64,000 nt of DNA. Origin: Weissella koreensis KACC 15510 (GTDB lineage: Bacteria; Bacillota; Bacilli; Lactobacillales; Lactobacillaceae). This document shows, one piece after another, positions 36,676-45,582 of this stretch. The first letter of the stretch is position 1. Each line of letters opens with the position of its first letter. The notes under the pieces are model-generated. The model was not told the origin of the DNA, made no database searches, and saw only the letters and a list, made by a program, of their open reading frames with translations. Position numbers and translations under genes: made by a program. Location: assembly GCF_000219805.1 (NCBI RefSeq), contig NC_015759.1, positions 1,240,001 through 1,304,000 of the forward strand. The letters are read 5' to 3'.

Positions 36676-37314
36676 ATGTTAGAAATTAAAGATTTACAAA
36701 AAAAATACGCTGACCATCTTATCTTTAAAAATTTAGCTTTGACGATCCCAACTGGAAAAATCATGGCGATAGTAGGACCATCTGGAATTGGGAAGACGAC
36801 ATTTTTAAAAATTATTGCCGGACTATTACCAGCTGATCAAGGTACGATGGAATTGAATGGAGAAAGACTGGATTTAACTGGTAATCGTAAAGGTGCTCAA
36901 GTTGGAGTTATTTTCCAAGACTTTAACCTTTTCCCCCAGTATACAGTCCAGGAAAATATTACTTTGGCCCCAATTAACGTTTTAAAAGATTCAAAATCGG
37001 CGGCAAATAAAAAAGCTGAAGAACTTTTAAAGGAATTAGGATTGTTTGATCAAGCTCATCAGTATCCTAATCAATTATCTGGTGGTCAGAAACAACGAGT
37101 TGCGATTGCGCGTGCTCTAGCTATGCAACCGGGTATGTTGGCTTATGATGAACCAACCTCAGGGTTAGATGCAGCTTCAACGCAGCAAGTTGTTCATGTG
37201 ATGCAACAAATGAAATCCCAAGGGGTTACACAGTTGGTTGTTACTCATGACTTACCATTTGCTGAAGCTGTGGCAGATTTAACGTTTGATTTTGGAAAAG
37301 AGGTTCAACGTTGA
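36676..37314 (+). CDS. Amino-acid ABC transporter ATP-binding protein
   Basis: This 212-aa ATPase of the importer has Walker A GPSGIGKTT near residues 33-41, Q-loop IFQDFNLFPQ, signature LSGGQKQRVAIARAL near 133-147, and Walker B MLAYDEP with a D-loop SGLDAAS. The ATG at 36676 follows AAAGGA. A TTG two codons earlier is less likely. It couples to the binding-protein gene by a 4-nt overlap. Confidence 0.92.
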   Translation: MLEIKDLQKKYADHLIFKNLALTIPTGKIMAIVGPSGIGKTTFLKIIAGLLPADQGTMELNGERLDLTGNRKGAQVGVIFQDFNLFPQYTVQENITLAPINVLKDSKSAANKKAEELLKELGLFDQAHQYPNQLSGGQKQRVAIARALAMQPGMLAYDEPTSGLDAASTQQVVHVMQQMKSQGVTQLVVTHDLPFAEAVADLTFDFGKEVQR

Positions 37315-38114
37315 GACATAAAAAACAAATTTGGGGTAATTTAATTGTTTTTGTAATATTAATAGGAATTATTGGTGGGTTAACTTGGAAAGTTAATCAC
37401 CCCAAAGACCAATGGGGTAAAACACAACAGAAAAAGGTGATCGTTATTGGAGTCGATGATACGTTCGTTCCAATGGGTTTTCGAAATTCCAAAGGCGAGT
37501 TAGTTGGTTACGATGTTGATCTTGCACGAAAAACTTTTCAAGCGATGGGATTAAAAGTTAAATTTCAAGTAATTGATTGGTCAATGAAAGAAACAGAACT
37601 TAAATCTAAGCATATTGATGCAATTTGGAATGGTTATACTGAGACACCCGAGCGAGCAAAACATGTTGCCTTTTCAGAATCATATCACCAAGATGAGCAA
37701 GTTATTTTAACTTTAAAAGATCATAACTTTAAGCAAGCTAAAGATTTAAAAAATCACGATTTAGGGATTCAAACGGGTTCTTCTGGAGCAGCAAGTTATG
37801 ATGGACAACCACATATTTTGAAAAGCATCATTCGTGATACCGTTCAGTATGATGATTTTTCAAAGGCGCTGAACGATTTACAAGTAGATCGAATTCAAGG
37901 GGTCTTAATTGATAGTGATTATGCGCGTTATTATATAGCTCATTCGACTCAAGGTAATCAATTTCAGATGCTTCAAACGAGATTTCCAAAGGAACAATTT
38001 GTAGTTGGTTTCCGGAAATCAGATGTTAAATTAAGATTAGCCGTAAATAAACAGTTGGCAAAATTTGAAAAAGATAGTACTATAAGTGAGTTGACGGAAA
38101 AATATTTTAATTAA
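37311..38114 (+). CDS. Amino-acid ABC transporter substrate-binding protein, membrane-anchored
   Basis: This 267-aa family 3 binding protein has 'FVPMGFRNSKGELVGYDVDLA' near residues 50-70, VIDWSMKETELKSKHIDAIWNGYT near 86-109, and QTGSSGAAS. It starts with TTG, overlapping the ATPase stop (TTGA). The N-terminus is a single hydrophobic helix (about residues 9-27) and the whole protein has no cysteine. It therefore cannot be a lipoprotein as its relatives are, and is probably held by an uncleaved signal anchor. Its ligand is probably histidine, from the T-box. Confidence 0.87.
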   Translation: MRHKKQIWGNLIVFVILIGIIGGLTWKVNHPKDQWGKTQQKKVIVIGVDDTFVPMGFRNSKGELVGYDVDLARKTFQAMGLKVKFQVIDWSMKETELKSKHIDAIWNGYTETPERAKHVAFSESYHQDEQVILTLKDHNFKQAKDLKNHDLGIQTGSSGAASYDGQPHILKSIIRDTVQYDDFSKALNDLQVDRIQGVLIDSDYARYYIAHSTQGNQFQMLQTRFPKEQFVVGFRKSDVKLRLAVNKQLAKFEKDSTISELTEKYFN

Positions 38115-38144
38115 TACGGCAACATCAATCAAATAATATTTACT

Positions 38145-38180
38145 AAAAAATGAGGTCGTTCACGCGCCTTCATTTTTTAT
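38145..38180 (+). terminator. Terminator after the ABC operon
   Basis: AAAAAATGAGG pairs with CCTTCATTTTTT with one mismatch, around an 11-nt loop. Confidence 0.7.
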
Positions 38181-38214
38181 TTTTATAAATTATTTTTAGG
38201 GGAGGTAGAATTGG

Positions 38215-39405
38215 ATGCAAACAACAAAAGGTATGTCTTTAAAATGGCTGTTAATAGCGAGTTTTATTAATAATTTTGCTTTAGGGTTTATTTGGCCATT
38301 AACTTCTATTTATTTACATAATCAATTAGGTCAAACATTGATTACTGTTGGATGGGTTATGTTAATGAACGCTGTAGGTCAAATGGTCGGTAGCGTTATT
38401 TCGGGGCGGCTTTTTGACCGGATGCAACCATTTAACCTCATTCGAATTGGGATTGGAGTCATGGCACTTTCACAAGTTGCTTTTATTCTTTGGCATGGTT
38501 GGCCAGCTTACCCAATTATTTTAGCTGTTACGGGAATTTTTAGTGGTTGGAATACAGCAACAATTAATTCATATGGGACTCAGGTTAGAGGTCATGATGG
38601 CCGATATGTTTTTAATATGTTATATTTTATTGCTAATTTTGGTATGGTTTTTGCTACTGCCATGGTTGGTACAATTTATAACTATGGTATTGTTTGGCTT
38701 TTTATTATTTCATTTATCATGTACAGTGCTCTTTTTATTATTATTCAAAAATTCTTTAACTTTAAGCTAGAACAAGCGCAAGTAGATGATAATCAAAGTA
38801 TGGAGAAAATTAAATTGCCAACCTGGAATTTACGTATTATTTGGACGGTGATTTTAGGACTGAGCGTTCTTTGGATTTCTTATGCTCAGTGGCAAGGGAA
38901 TTTGTCTGTCTATATGTCTGATGTTTTACATTTACCATTGTGGCAATATTCAATGCTTTGGACGATTAATGGCCTTTTGGTAGCGGTTGTGCAACTAACC
39001 ATTAATTTTTTGAATCTTTCCACTAATCGTAAAATGATGTGGATCCAAATTTATGGAGGTATTGCTTGCTTTGGCTTGGCATTCTTGATTTTGCCATTTG
39101 TTGATGATTTTAAAGGATTTGCTTTGGCAATGGTTATCACAACTTTGGGCGAAGCAACTGCGTTCCCAATGATCCCTGCCTTGGTAAATGAGTTAACACC
39201 ATTGAACTTTAAAGGACAATTCCAAGGATTAGTGGCGGCAGCACCATCAGCAGGAAAAGCGATTGGCCCATTGATGGGAGGATTCTTTATTGAGCGTCTC
39301 GGATATCATTCAATGTTTTATTTAGCTGCAGGGCTAGTTGCAATAACATTGGTATTTGTTATCTTAATTATTATGATTGGGTTTAAGAAAACGACACTTT
39401 ATTAA
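38215..39405 (+). CDS. MFS transporter
   Basis: This 396-aa protein has 12 predicted membrane helices. Motif A is degenerate (SGRLFDRMQPFN, near residues 63-74) and a second half-copy is not obvious. The C-terminal half has GPLMGGFFIERLGYHSMFYLAAG, as in drug efflux MFS proteins. GGGGAGG precedes the ATG. The substrate is unknown. It is placed after the amino-acid operon but separated by a terminator. Confidence 0.82.
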   Translation: MQTTKGMSLKWLLIASFINNFALGFIWPLTSIYLHNQLGQTLITVGWVMLMNAVGQMVGSVISGRLFDRMQPFNLIRIGIGVMALSQVAFILWHGWPAYPIILAVTGIFSGWNTATINSYGTQVRGHDGRYVFNMLYFIANFGMVFATAMVGTIYNYGIVWLFIISFIMYSALFIIIQKFFNFKLEQAQVDDNQSMEKIKLPTWNLRIIWTVILGLSVLWISYAQWQGNLSVYMSDVLHLPLWQYSMLWTINGLLVAVVQLTINFLNLSTNRKMMWIQIYGGIACFGLAFLILPFVDDFKGFALAMVITTLGEATAFPMIPALVNELTPLNFKGQFQGLVAAAPSAGKAIGPLMGGFFIERLGYHSMFYLAAGLVAITLVFVILIIMIGFKKTTLY

Positions 39406-39442
39406 AACATATAAAACGGTAATGATCTTAATTTATGTAAAT

Positions 39443-39476
39443 AAAAAACGTATTCAATATTTGAATACGTTTTTTA
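39443..39476. terminator. Bidirectional terminator between the MFS gene and ponA
   Basis: The perfect stem AAAAAACGTATTCAA / TTGAATACGTTTTTT works on both strands between convergent genes. Confidence 0.9.
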
Positions 39477-39477
39477 T

Positions 39478-41826
39478 TTAGTCATTTTTACTATCTGTAC
39501 CGCTTGGTTCAGGAGTAGGAGTCGGTGTTTGACTAGTACTTGAAGACGTAGCTGAACTACTTGTGCTTGGCGTTGTATTTGAATTTGAAGTAGTAGTAGA
39601 ATTAGTACTATTTTGACTCTGTTGTTGTGTTGATGATGATTCTTTAGTCGTTGAGAAAATCGTAGAAGATCGTGCAATGGAAGAAGAAGAAGATCCACTA
39701 ACAGCAGTAGTTGAACCAAATACACGATGAGCAAACGGATCCTTAAAGTCGGCATCCTTGACCTCATATTCAGTTTGACCGTACTTGGTAACTTTCGTAA
39801 CTGATGACGGAACTCGCCAGTTAGAACCGTCACCATCATTTTTATCCATAACATATTGCATCAAAGTGTCATAAATTTCACTTGGCAATTGCGAAGTTGA
39901 ACTTAATGGAGTATCAACTTGCATGGGTTGATCATATCCCGTCCAAACTGAAATAGCAGCAGATTTAGTGAAACCAGTAAACCAAAGATCTTGAGCACTA
40001 TTACTAGGGAATTTTGAGTCAGAAGGGTAAGCAACGGTTCCAGATTTAGCAGCTTGCTTATAATCAGAATGAATGTACTTGTCATAACCTAAGTTCCAAG
40101 GAGCTTTAGCAGTGAATACGGATTGTAGCATATTATTGATCATAAATGCAGTTGATTCTTTCATCGCTCTGGTTCCCTTGCTACTCATATCAGTAACTTT
40201 ACCTTCTCTTGTTGTAATAGACTTAACATAAGAAGGCTTATAATAAGTACCACCATTAGCAAAGGCAGAGAATGCTGCTGCTTCTTGTTCAGTTGAGATG
40301 TTAAATCCAATTGCAGAACCACCAGTTAACTTTTGATTGATGCCTAATTTTTTAAGGAAGTCACCAGCCCGCGTATAGCCAACGTACTCATCTTTTTTAC
40401 CATTTGGTAGTGTACTTTGTCCCTCTAAGGTATGCAAAGCCGGTACATTCAATGAACGTGAAAGAGCGTTACGCATTGTCACATATTGTTGTCCACTTTG
40501 TTTAGAGTAAGGTAAGTTGTTTGTCATACCAGCGTCACCAACATTGAGGTCAGTTCCAGCATATTTAAATGATGAAGAATCGTCTACGGCTCGATAAGTT
40601 GGCCAGTTAAATTCTTCAATTGCAGGAGCATAATCAATTAAAGGCTTAACCGTTGAACCACCAGATCGTTGAGTAGAAGTAGCTAGATTGAGGCCTTGCA
40701 AACTGTCCTGATTACGACCACCAATTTGTGCAATGACGTCCCCTGATTGTGGATCCGTAATGGTTACAGCAGTTTGAATTTCGTCATCAGGGAAGTTAAT
40801 CCCATATGAATTACCATTTGATGAATTAATTATATCGTAAGCTTTGTTTTGAACATCACCATCCAAATTGGTTTTAATGGTTAAACCATCACGATTAACA
40901 TCGTATTTTGCTTTTTTGACTTGAGCTAAAACAGAAGTTACATAAGAGTCTGATATTTTTTCTTTCTCTGCTTCTTCATCATTTTCAGGGTGAGAAGAAA
41001 CTAATCCATCATCAATTGGGGTGTTTTTATAAGTCTGAGCTTCATTTTTGGAAATTGTGCCATACTCAGCCATCGCATTTAAGACTTGATCTCGGCGATA
41101 TTTAGCACCTTTTGGATTAGTATATGGATCATAGCCCGAAGGAGACTGAGGTAATCCAGCGATCAAAGCAGTCTGTGGGATGGTCAAATCTTCCATGTCT
41201 TTATCATAGTAGAATTTAGCGGCGGTCTTCATTCCATAGACCCCATTACCCATGTAAACTTTGTTCATATAAAGAGTCAAAATTTGAGCTTTTGAATATT
41301 GTTTTTCGACTTTAATTGACATCCAAGCTTCTTGAACTTTACGCTTTAGGGTTTGATCACTTGTGGCTGATGAAAAGGCTGTTTGTTTGATCAATTGTTG
41401 AGTTAAGGTAGATCCACCTTGTAGACCAAGTGATGAACCAGTTAGATTAGCGAAAGCAGCGCCAACGATTCGACGAATATCAATACCACCATGCTTATAA
41501 AATCGTCGATCTTCAATAGCTACGACCGCATTTTTCATGGTATCAGTATATTCACTTTGACGTGCAATTTCACGTCGTTCGTTACCACTTGTCCAAACGG
41601 TATTTCCATCTTTATCTAAAATAGTAGATTGAGATGAACCGGCTAAACCGGCATTAGTGACTTTTGGAGCAGTGATGGACCAGTAAGAAACCAAAGCAAT
41701 CACAATAATGGCAATGATTCCGATCACACTTGCAACAATGAATAAGATTCGCTTTTTAAGCGGATGGTTGGCACGCTTCTTTTTAGGATGTGTGCGATTA
41801 GCTCTAGAAAGATTTTGATCAGGCAT
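39478..41826 (-). CDS. ponA: Class A penicillin-binding protein 1A
   Basis: This 782-aa bifunctional peptidoglycan synthase has a short basic cytosolic N-terminus and one membrane helix (about residues 30-52). The glycosyltransferase domain has AIEDRRFYKHGGID and GGSTLTQQLIKQ. The transpeptidase domain has STVK as SxxK, SLN as SxN and KSGT as KTG. The last ~80 residues are Ser/Thr/Gln-rich and low in complexity, probably a wall-spanning tail. I start at 41826, with AAGGAG upstream. A longer frame to 41868 overlaps recU without a ribosome site. Co-transcribed with recU. Confidence 0.94.
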   Translation of the reverse strand: MPDQNLSRANRTHPKKKRANHPLKKRILFIVASVIGIIAIIVIALVSYWSITAPKVTNAGLAGSSQSTILDKDGNTVWTSGNERREIARQSEYTDTMKNAVVAIEDRRFYKHGGIDIRRIVGAAFANLTGSSLGLQGGSTLTQQLIKQTAFSSATSDQTLKRKVQEAWMSIKVEKQYSKAQILTLYMNKVYMGNGVYGMKTAAKFYYDKDMEDLTIPQTALIAGLPQSPSGYDPYTNPKGAKYRRDQVLNAMAEYGTISKNEAQTYKNTPIDDGLVSSHPENDEEAEKEKISDSYVTSVLAQVKKAKYDVNRDGLTIKTNLDGDVQNKAYDIINSSNGNSYGINFPDDEIQTAVTITDPQSGDVIAQIGGRNQDSLQGLNLATSTQRSGGSTVKPLIDYAPAIEEFNWPTYRAVDDSSSFKYAGTDLNVGDAGMTNNLPYSKQSGQQYVTMRNALSRSLNVPALHTLEGQSTLPNGKKDEYVGYTRAGDFLKKLGINQKLTGGSAIGFNISTEQEAAAFSAFANGGTYYKPSYVKSITTREGKVTDMSSKGTRAMKESTAFMINNMLQSVFTAKAPWNLGYDKYIHSDYKQAAKSGTVAYPSDSKFPSNSAQDLWFTGFTKSAAISVWTGYDQPMQVDTPLSSTSQLPSEIYDTLMQYVMDKNDGDGSNWRVPSSVTKVTKYGQTEYEVKDADFKDPFAHRVFGSTTAVSGSSSSSIARSSTIFSTTKESSSTQQQSQNSTNSTTTSNSNTTPSTSSSATSSSTSQTPTPTPEPSGTDSKND

Positions 41827-41854
41827 TTGATCGTTCTCCTTGAATAATATAAAT

Positions 41855-42454
41855 TTAATGTATTGCAATTAATTGATCAACTGCATTGAGATAAGGTAGG
41901 GAAGGTCTTAAACCAGTTGGGATTAAGATTCCTTGTTCGACAATTTCGGTATATGGAACTGACTTACGGTTTTCTTGCCGATTTTTCCAATAAGTGATTA
42001 AGAGACTACTATCAATCAGGTAGGTTTCATTACGTTTTGTAAAACGAATAATAAAAAAGCTTAGGCCACCAAGCCGTTTAATATCATCTAAATGATCAAT
42101 TTGATGTTGATGGACATTACTAAGTGGAAATGAGGTTTGGTTGGCTGTTTCCTTGGCATCAAAATCCAGATAGCGTCCTTGATAAATTCCATTATAATCA
42201 GTCGTTGAAGCTTGACGAAAGTAAGCTTCTGTTATTTTGGCGGCTGATCTTTTTGGATACTCAACATTTACAATTTGAATAGGGGTTGGCTTTTTATGAA
42301 TGTTAGCCAAACCATTTTGTAGATAAAATTGATTGGCTTGATTTAATTCGCTTTCTAAAGACATTCCACGATGACCTTGATTAGGACGTTTTATGTCATT
42401 TTTTGTTGATCGCGATGGTTCAAATGGTTGTCCATTTGGGTATTTAATGGTCAT
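41855..42454 (-). CDS. recU: Holliday junction resolvase RecU
   Basis: This 199-aa endonuclease resolves recombination junctions and helps chromosome segregation in Firmicutes. The core has 'YFRQASTTDYNGIYQGRYLDFDAKET' with acidic metal ligands (DFDAKE) and HQIDHL. Its N-terminal MTIKYPNG matches the family. GGAGG lies upstream, and ponA follows 28 nt later. recU-ponA divergent from ypsA-gpsB is the classical order. Confidence 0.94.
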   Translation of the reverse strand: MTIKYPNGQPFEPSRSTKNDIKRPNQGHRGMSLESELNQANQFYLQNGLANIHKKPTPIQIVNVEYPKRSAAKITEAYFRQASTTDYNGIYQGRYLDFDAKETANQTSFPLSNVHQHQIDHLDDIKRLGGLSFFIIRFTKRNETYLIDSSLLITYWKNRQENRKSVPYTEIVEQGILIPTGLRPSLPYLNAVDQLIAIH

Positions 42455-42487
42455 CGCAACACCTCCATATGAAAGATAATCGTTATT

Positions 42488-42496
42488 ATTATACCA
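42488..42496 (-). promoter_or_regulatory. Extended -10 promoter of recU-ponA
   Basis: On the minus strand TGGTATAAT, 33 nt before recU. Confidence 0.6.
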
Positions 42497-42814
42497 AAAT
42501 TACCCAGACTAGTCCTATATTGAGGGGATTTAATTTATTAATTGAGGTATATTTTTATCAGCAATTTATAATTTTTGTTTCTAGATGATAGAAATAAACT
42601 AGATTATAGGATGATCTAGTTTAGATAAAATAATCTCATAAAATGTGATATGAACCGATTGAATCTTGATTTTCTGCTATAATTAATAGGAAGAATTATC
42701 AGCAATTGAGGGATGGATGGATTATTTTTTAATTTTAATCTAAGAAAATTGTGGTTAAAATATTATTGTTTATATAATATTTAGGATTATTACGTTGAAA
42801 GAGGAATTTTACGT
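42497..42814. other. Divergent control region between recU and ypsA
   Basis: This AT-rich region has no gene. Besides the recU promoter it has two candidate rightward promoters: TGCTATAAT (42675-42683) and TTGTGG-18 bp-TATAAT (42749-42778). Confidence 0.5.
42749..42778 (+). promoter_or_regulatory. Likely proximal promoter of ypsA-gpsB
   Basis: TTGTGG, an 18-bp spacer and TATAAT, 37 nt before the ypsA start. A more distal extended -10 (TGCTATAAT) lies at 42675. Confidence 0.5.
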
Positions 42815-43375
42815 ATGACAAGACTGTGGATCACTGGTTTTAGAAGTTTTGAATTAGGCATTTTTGGAAATCAAGATCCTAAAGTCGCTGTTATTAAATT
42901 TGCTCTTGAAAAGTTGCTGAAGAGAGCATTAGATGAAGGATTAGAGTGGGTTATAACGGGTGGACAATTAGGTATAGATCAATATGCATTAGAAACCGCA
43001 AATGCGTTGAGATTGGATAACCCGCTGTTAAAAACAGCCCTAATGACTCCATTTATTGATTTTGGAGGACAGTGGAATGAAAACAATCAGGCTCAACTTC
43101 AGCAATTAAAAACAGCAGTGGATTTTACACAAAGCGTCAGTCCAGAACCTTATAAAAATCCTCAGCAATTCAAAAATTATCAAAATTTTATGCTAAAGCA
43201 TACAGATGGAGTAATTCTATTCTATGATCCACAAGCAGATGAAAGTAAGGTTCGTTTCCTGTATGCCGCTATGCAACAATATCAGCAAAATCGTTCATAT
43301 TCGATTACTTTAGTTGATTTTGACCGTTTACAAGAATATGCCGATGAATATGCTGAAAGTATTCGAGAATGGTAA
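42815..43375 (+). CDS. ypsA: YpsA family protein (DUF1273, SLOG fold)
   Basis: This 186-aa Rossmann-like SLOG protein begins MTRLWITGFRSFELGIF, with VITGGQLGIDQYALE near residues 48-62 and VILFYDP near 133. Family members are thought to bind nucleotides. B. subtilis YpsA influences cell division and works near GpsB. The gene is beside gpsB here too, 75 nt upstream. Confidence 0.9.
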   Translation: MTRLWITGFRSFELGIFGNQDPKVAVIKFALEKLLKRALDEGLEWVITGGQLGIDQYALETANALRLDNPLLKTALMTPFIDFGGQWNENNQAQLQQLKTAVDFTQSVSPEPYKNPQQFKNYQNFMLKHTDGVILFYDPQADESKVRFLYAAMQQYQQNRSYSITLVDFDRLQEYADEYAESIREW

Positions 43376-43449
43376 AAATTATTTTTTCAGATGAAATAAG
43401 TTAGATAAACTGGTAAACTTGAAACAAGATTAAATAAAGGAGCTCCACT

Positions 43450-43785
43450 ATGGAACAAGTACGGCACACCGTTGAAGAAATTTTTAATAAAGATTTTAAG
43501 AAAACTGCAATTCAAGGTTACAATACTAATGATGTTGATAGTTATCTTGATGAATTAATGGCGGATTATCAAATATTTGAAAGTAATATTAGTGAATTAG
43601 AAGAAACCATTGAGAAACAAAAGTTGGAAATTGCTGAGTTAACACGTCGAGCTAATTCAGTTACAGCAACAACCAGTACTAGTAATCCGGCAACTCCTTC
43701 AGCAAATGCAAATATGGATATCTTAAAGCGGCTCTCTAATTTAGAACGGCGTGTCTTTGGAACAGCTAATGAAAAAACAGAATAA
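43450..43785 (+). CDS. gpsB: Cell division adaptor GpsB
   Basis: This 111-aa DivIVA-like protein couples peptidoglycan synthases to the division site. The N-terminal membrane-binding DivIVA domain has 'EIFNKDFKKTAIQGYNTNDVDSYLDEL', then a coiled coil (residues 40-70), an Ala/Thr/Ser linker, and a C-terminal trimerization helix (ILKRLSNLERRVFG). GGAG precedes the ATG. It is followed by rnpB. Confidence 0.94.
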   Translation: MEQVRHTVEEIFNKDFKKTAIQGYNTNDVDSYLDELMADYQIFESNISELEETIEKQKLEIAELTRRANSVTATTSTSNPATPSANANMDILKRLSNLERRVFGTANEKTE

Positions 43786-43816
43786 TAAAACACTATAAAT
43801 TGCGAAGCATTTGGTG

Positions 43817-43822
43817 TATAAT
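43817..43822 (+). promoter_or_regulatory. rnpB promoter -10 box
   Basis: TATAAT lies four bases before the predicted 5' end of RNase P RNA. The -35 region is weak. Confidence 0.5.
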
Positions 43823-43825
43823 TTA

Positions 43826-44216
43826 GGATGTTGTGTTAGTGGGTAATTGCGTATCATTTTTATGGTATGAGGAAAGTCCATGCTCGCACTGGCTGTGATG
43901 CCAGTAGTGTTCGCGCTAGCTGAAAAAATAAGGCTAGGCAGCCATGTAAATGGTTGACGGCCAACGAATGACCTAAAGGAAACCACGGTTTAATAGTTGT
44001 GAAAGTGCCACAGTGACGAACCTTTTTAGAAATGGAAAGGCTGGAACGCGGTAAACCCCACGAGCGGGCAACCCAAACTTTGGTAGGGGCGCTTGATCTA
44101 ACAAATTGAAGTGATGATCGGGGAGATATTTTTAATATCTGAGATAGATGATTGCCACCAAACAAAGCCTGCCAAGCTCTGTTTGGAACAAAACATGGCT
44201 TACAGCTAACACATCC
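43826..44216 (+). ncRNA. rnpB: RNase P RNA, B type
   Basis: This is the ribozyme that removes tRNA 5' leaders. The conserved segments are GGGTAATTGC, GAGGAAAGTCCATGCTCGC (P4 5' side), GAGCGGGCAACCC with GGTAGGGGCGC, AGATAGATGATTGCC, and ACAAAACATGGCTTACAG (P4 3' side). P1 forms between GTGTTAG near the 5' end and CTAACAC near the 3' end. Its place between gpsB and the ypsC homologue is the Bacillus order. End points are estimated from P1. Confidence 0.95.
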
Positions 44217-44218
44217 GG

Positions 44219-44253
44219 CAGCCGACACTTTAGGGTGTCGGCTTTTATTTTTG
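44219..44253 (+). terminator. Terminator after rnpB
   Basis: The perfect stem GCCGACAC / GTGTCGGC is followed by a T-rich run. Confidence 0.9.
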
Positions 44254-44299
44254 TATTTTTTATAAAAATAAAAGTAATAAACAAGTTTGCTCACTAAAT

Positions 44300-44308
44300 T
44301 GATATAAT
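44300..44308 (+). promoter_or_regulatory. Extended -10 promoter for the rlmL-like gene
   Basis: TGATATAAT. It leaves a leader of about 125 nt without an obvious gene. Confidence 0.5.
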
Positions 44309-44442
44309 TTAAATTGAAGTGAGGTTACTTGTTGAAACATATAAAATATAGTTTTTAATGATTTAAAGAAAATGAACTAGCATTAAGTTGATACTCAGTT
44401 ATTGAAGGAGACAGCTTAATATTTACGAATGAGGAGTATAGG

Positions 44443-45579
44443 ATGACCGAACCAACTTTTAAATTAATGGCTGTCATGGGCGCTGGGATGGAAGCAATTG
44501 TTGCTAAAGAACTAAAAAATTTAGGTTATCAAGTTAGAACTGAAAATGGTCGAGTGTTCTTTGAAGGAACTTTGACTGATATTTATCGAGCTAACCTGTG
44601 GTTAAGAGTAGCGGATCGAATTAAAATTGTTTTGACTGAATTTGAAGCCAAAACTTTTGAGGATTTATTTCAAGGAGTTAAAGCTTATCCTTTTGAAGAA
44701 ATTTTGCCTTATGACGCGGAATTCCCCGTCAATGGTCGGTCAAAAGGGTCAATCTTACATTCCGTTCCAACAGTCCAAAGTATTACAAAAAAGGCAATTG
44801 TTGAACGTTTATCTGAAACGTATAATACACGAGGACATTTACCTGAAACCGGTGCTCGGTATCTAATTGAGGCAGCAATTGATAAAAATCATGTCATGAT
44901 TACCTTAGATACTACTGGAGACTCCCTCTTTAAACGAGGTTATCGAACTGAAAAGGGAGGAGCGCCATTGAAAGAAACTATGGCAGCAGCTCTTGTAGAT
45001 TTGGCTCATTGGTTTACTGATAATCCGTTTGTCGATCCCGTTACTGGATCTGGGACCATTCCAATTGAAGCTGCTTTAATTGGTCGAAATATCGCACCAG
45101 GACTTAATCGCGAATTTGATATTTCTGATTGGGAAATGTTTGATCCATCAATTGGGAAAGAATTGAAAGAAACCGCCCGAGGTATGATTGATTTTAATGT
45201 TGAATTAAACATCAAAGGTTATGATATCGATGAAAATATGATTGATATTGCTAAAGATAATGCGAATAAAGCTGGCGTTGGGGAAGATATTGAATTTAAG
45301 CAATTAGCAGCTAAAGATTGGGTCCCTGAAGATAAAAATGGAATTATTGTCGCTAATCCTCCCTATGGAGAACGATTAGGTGATGAAGAAACCGTCCGTC
45401 GTTTATATGGCGAAATGGGTGATATTTATAAAAATATGCCAACTTGGTCAAAATATATTTTGACTAGTGATGAAGAATTTGAAAGGGCATATGGAGAAAA
45501 AGCAACGAAGAAACGTAAACTCTATAATGGAGCGTTAAAGGTTGATTTGTATCAATATTGGGGAAAAAAGGAGCGTTAA
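44443..45579 (+). CDS. THUMP-domain rRNA methyltransferase (YpsC/RlmL-like)
   Basis: This 378-aa protein has an N-terminal THUMP RNA-binding domain (residues 40-165, with 'LRVADRIKIVLTEF'). The C-terminal Rossmann methyltransferase has DPVTGSGTIPIEAALIG near 197-213 and catalytic NPPYGERLG near 304. It corresponds to the N-terminal half of E. coli RlmL (23S rRNA m2G) and to B. subtilis YpsC. pcrA starts 3 nt after it. Confidence 0.9.
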   Translation: MTEPTFKLMAVMGAGMEAIVAKELKNLGYQVRTENGRVFFEGTLTDIYRANLWLRVADRIKIVLTEFEAKTFEDLFQGVKAYPFEEILPYDAEFPVNGRSKGSILHSVPTVQSITKKAIVERLSETYNTRGHLPETGARYLIEAAIDKNHVMITLDTTGDSLFKRGYRTEKGGAPLKETMAAALVDLAHWFTDNPFVDPVTGSGTIPIEAALIGRNIAPGLNREFDISDWEMFDPSIGKELKETARGMIDFNVELNIKGYDIDENMIDIAKDNANKAGVGEDIEFKQLAAKDWVPEDKNGIIVANPPYGERLGDEETVRRLYGEMGDIYKNMPTWSKYILTSDEEFERAYGEKATKKRKLYNGALKVDLYQYWGKKER

Positions 45580-45582
45580 TTA

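Noticed and set aside
39474..39854. Leu-rich minus-strand frame overlapping the ponA end
   Set aside because: It is an out-of-frame shadow of the low-complexity ponA tail without a ribosome site.
43860..44294. Minus-strand frame across the rnpB region
   Set aside because: It overlies the conserved RNase P RNA and has no independent support.
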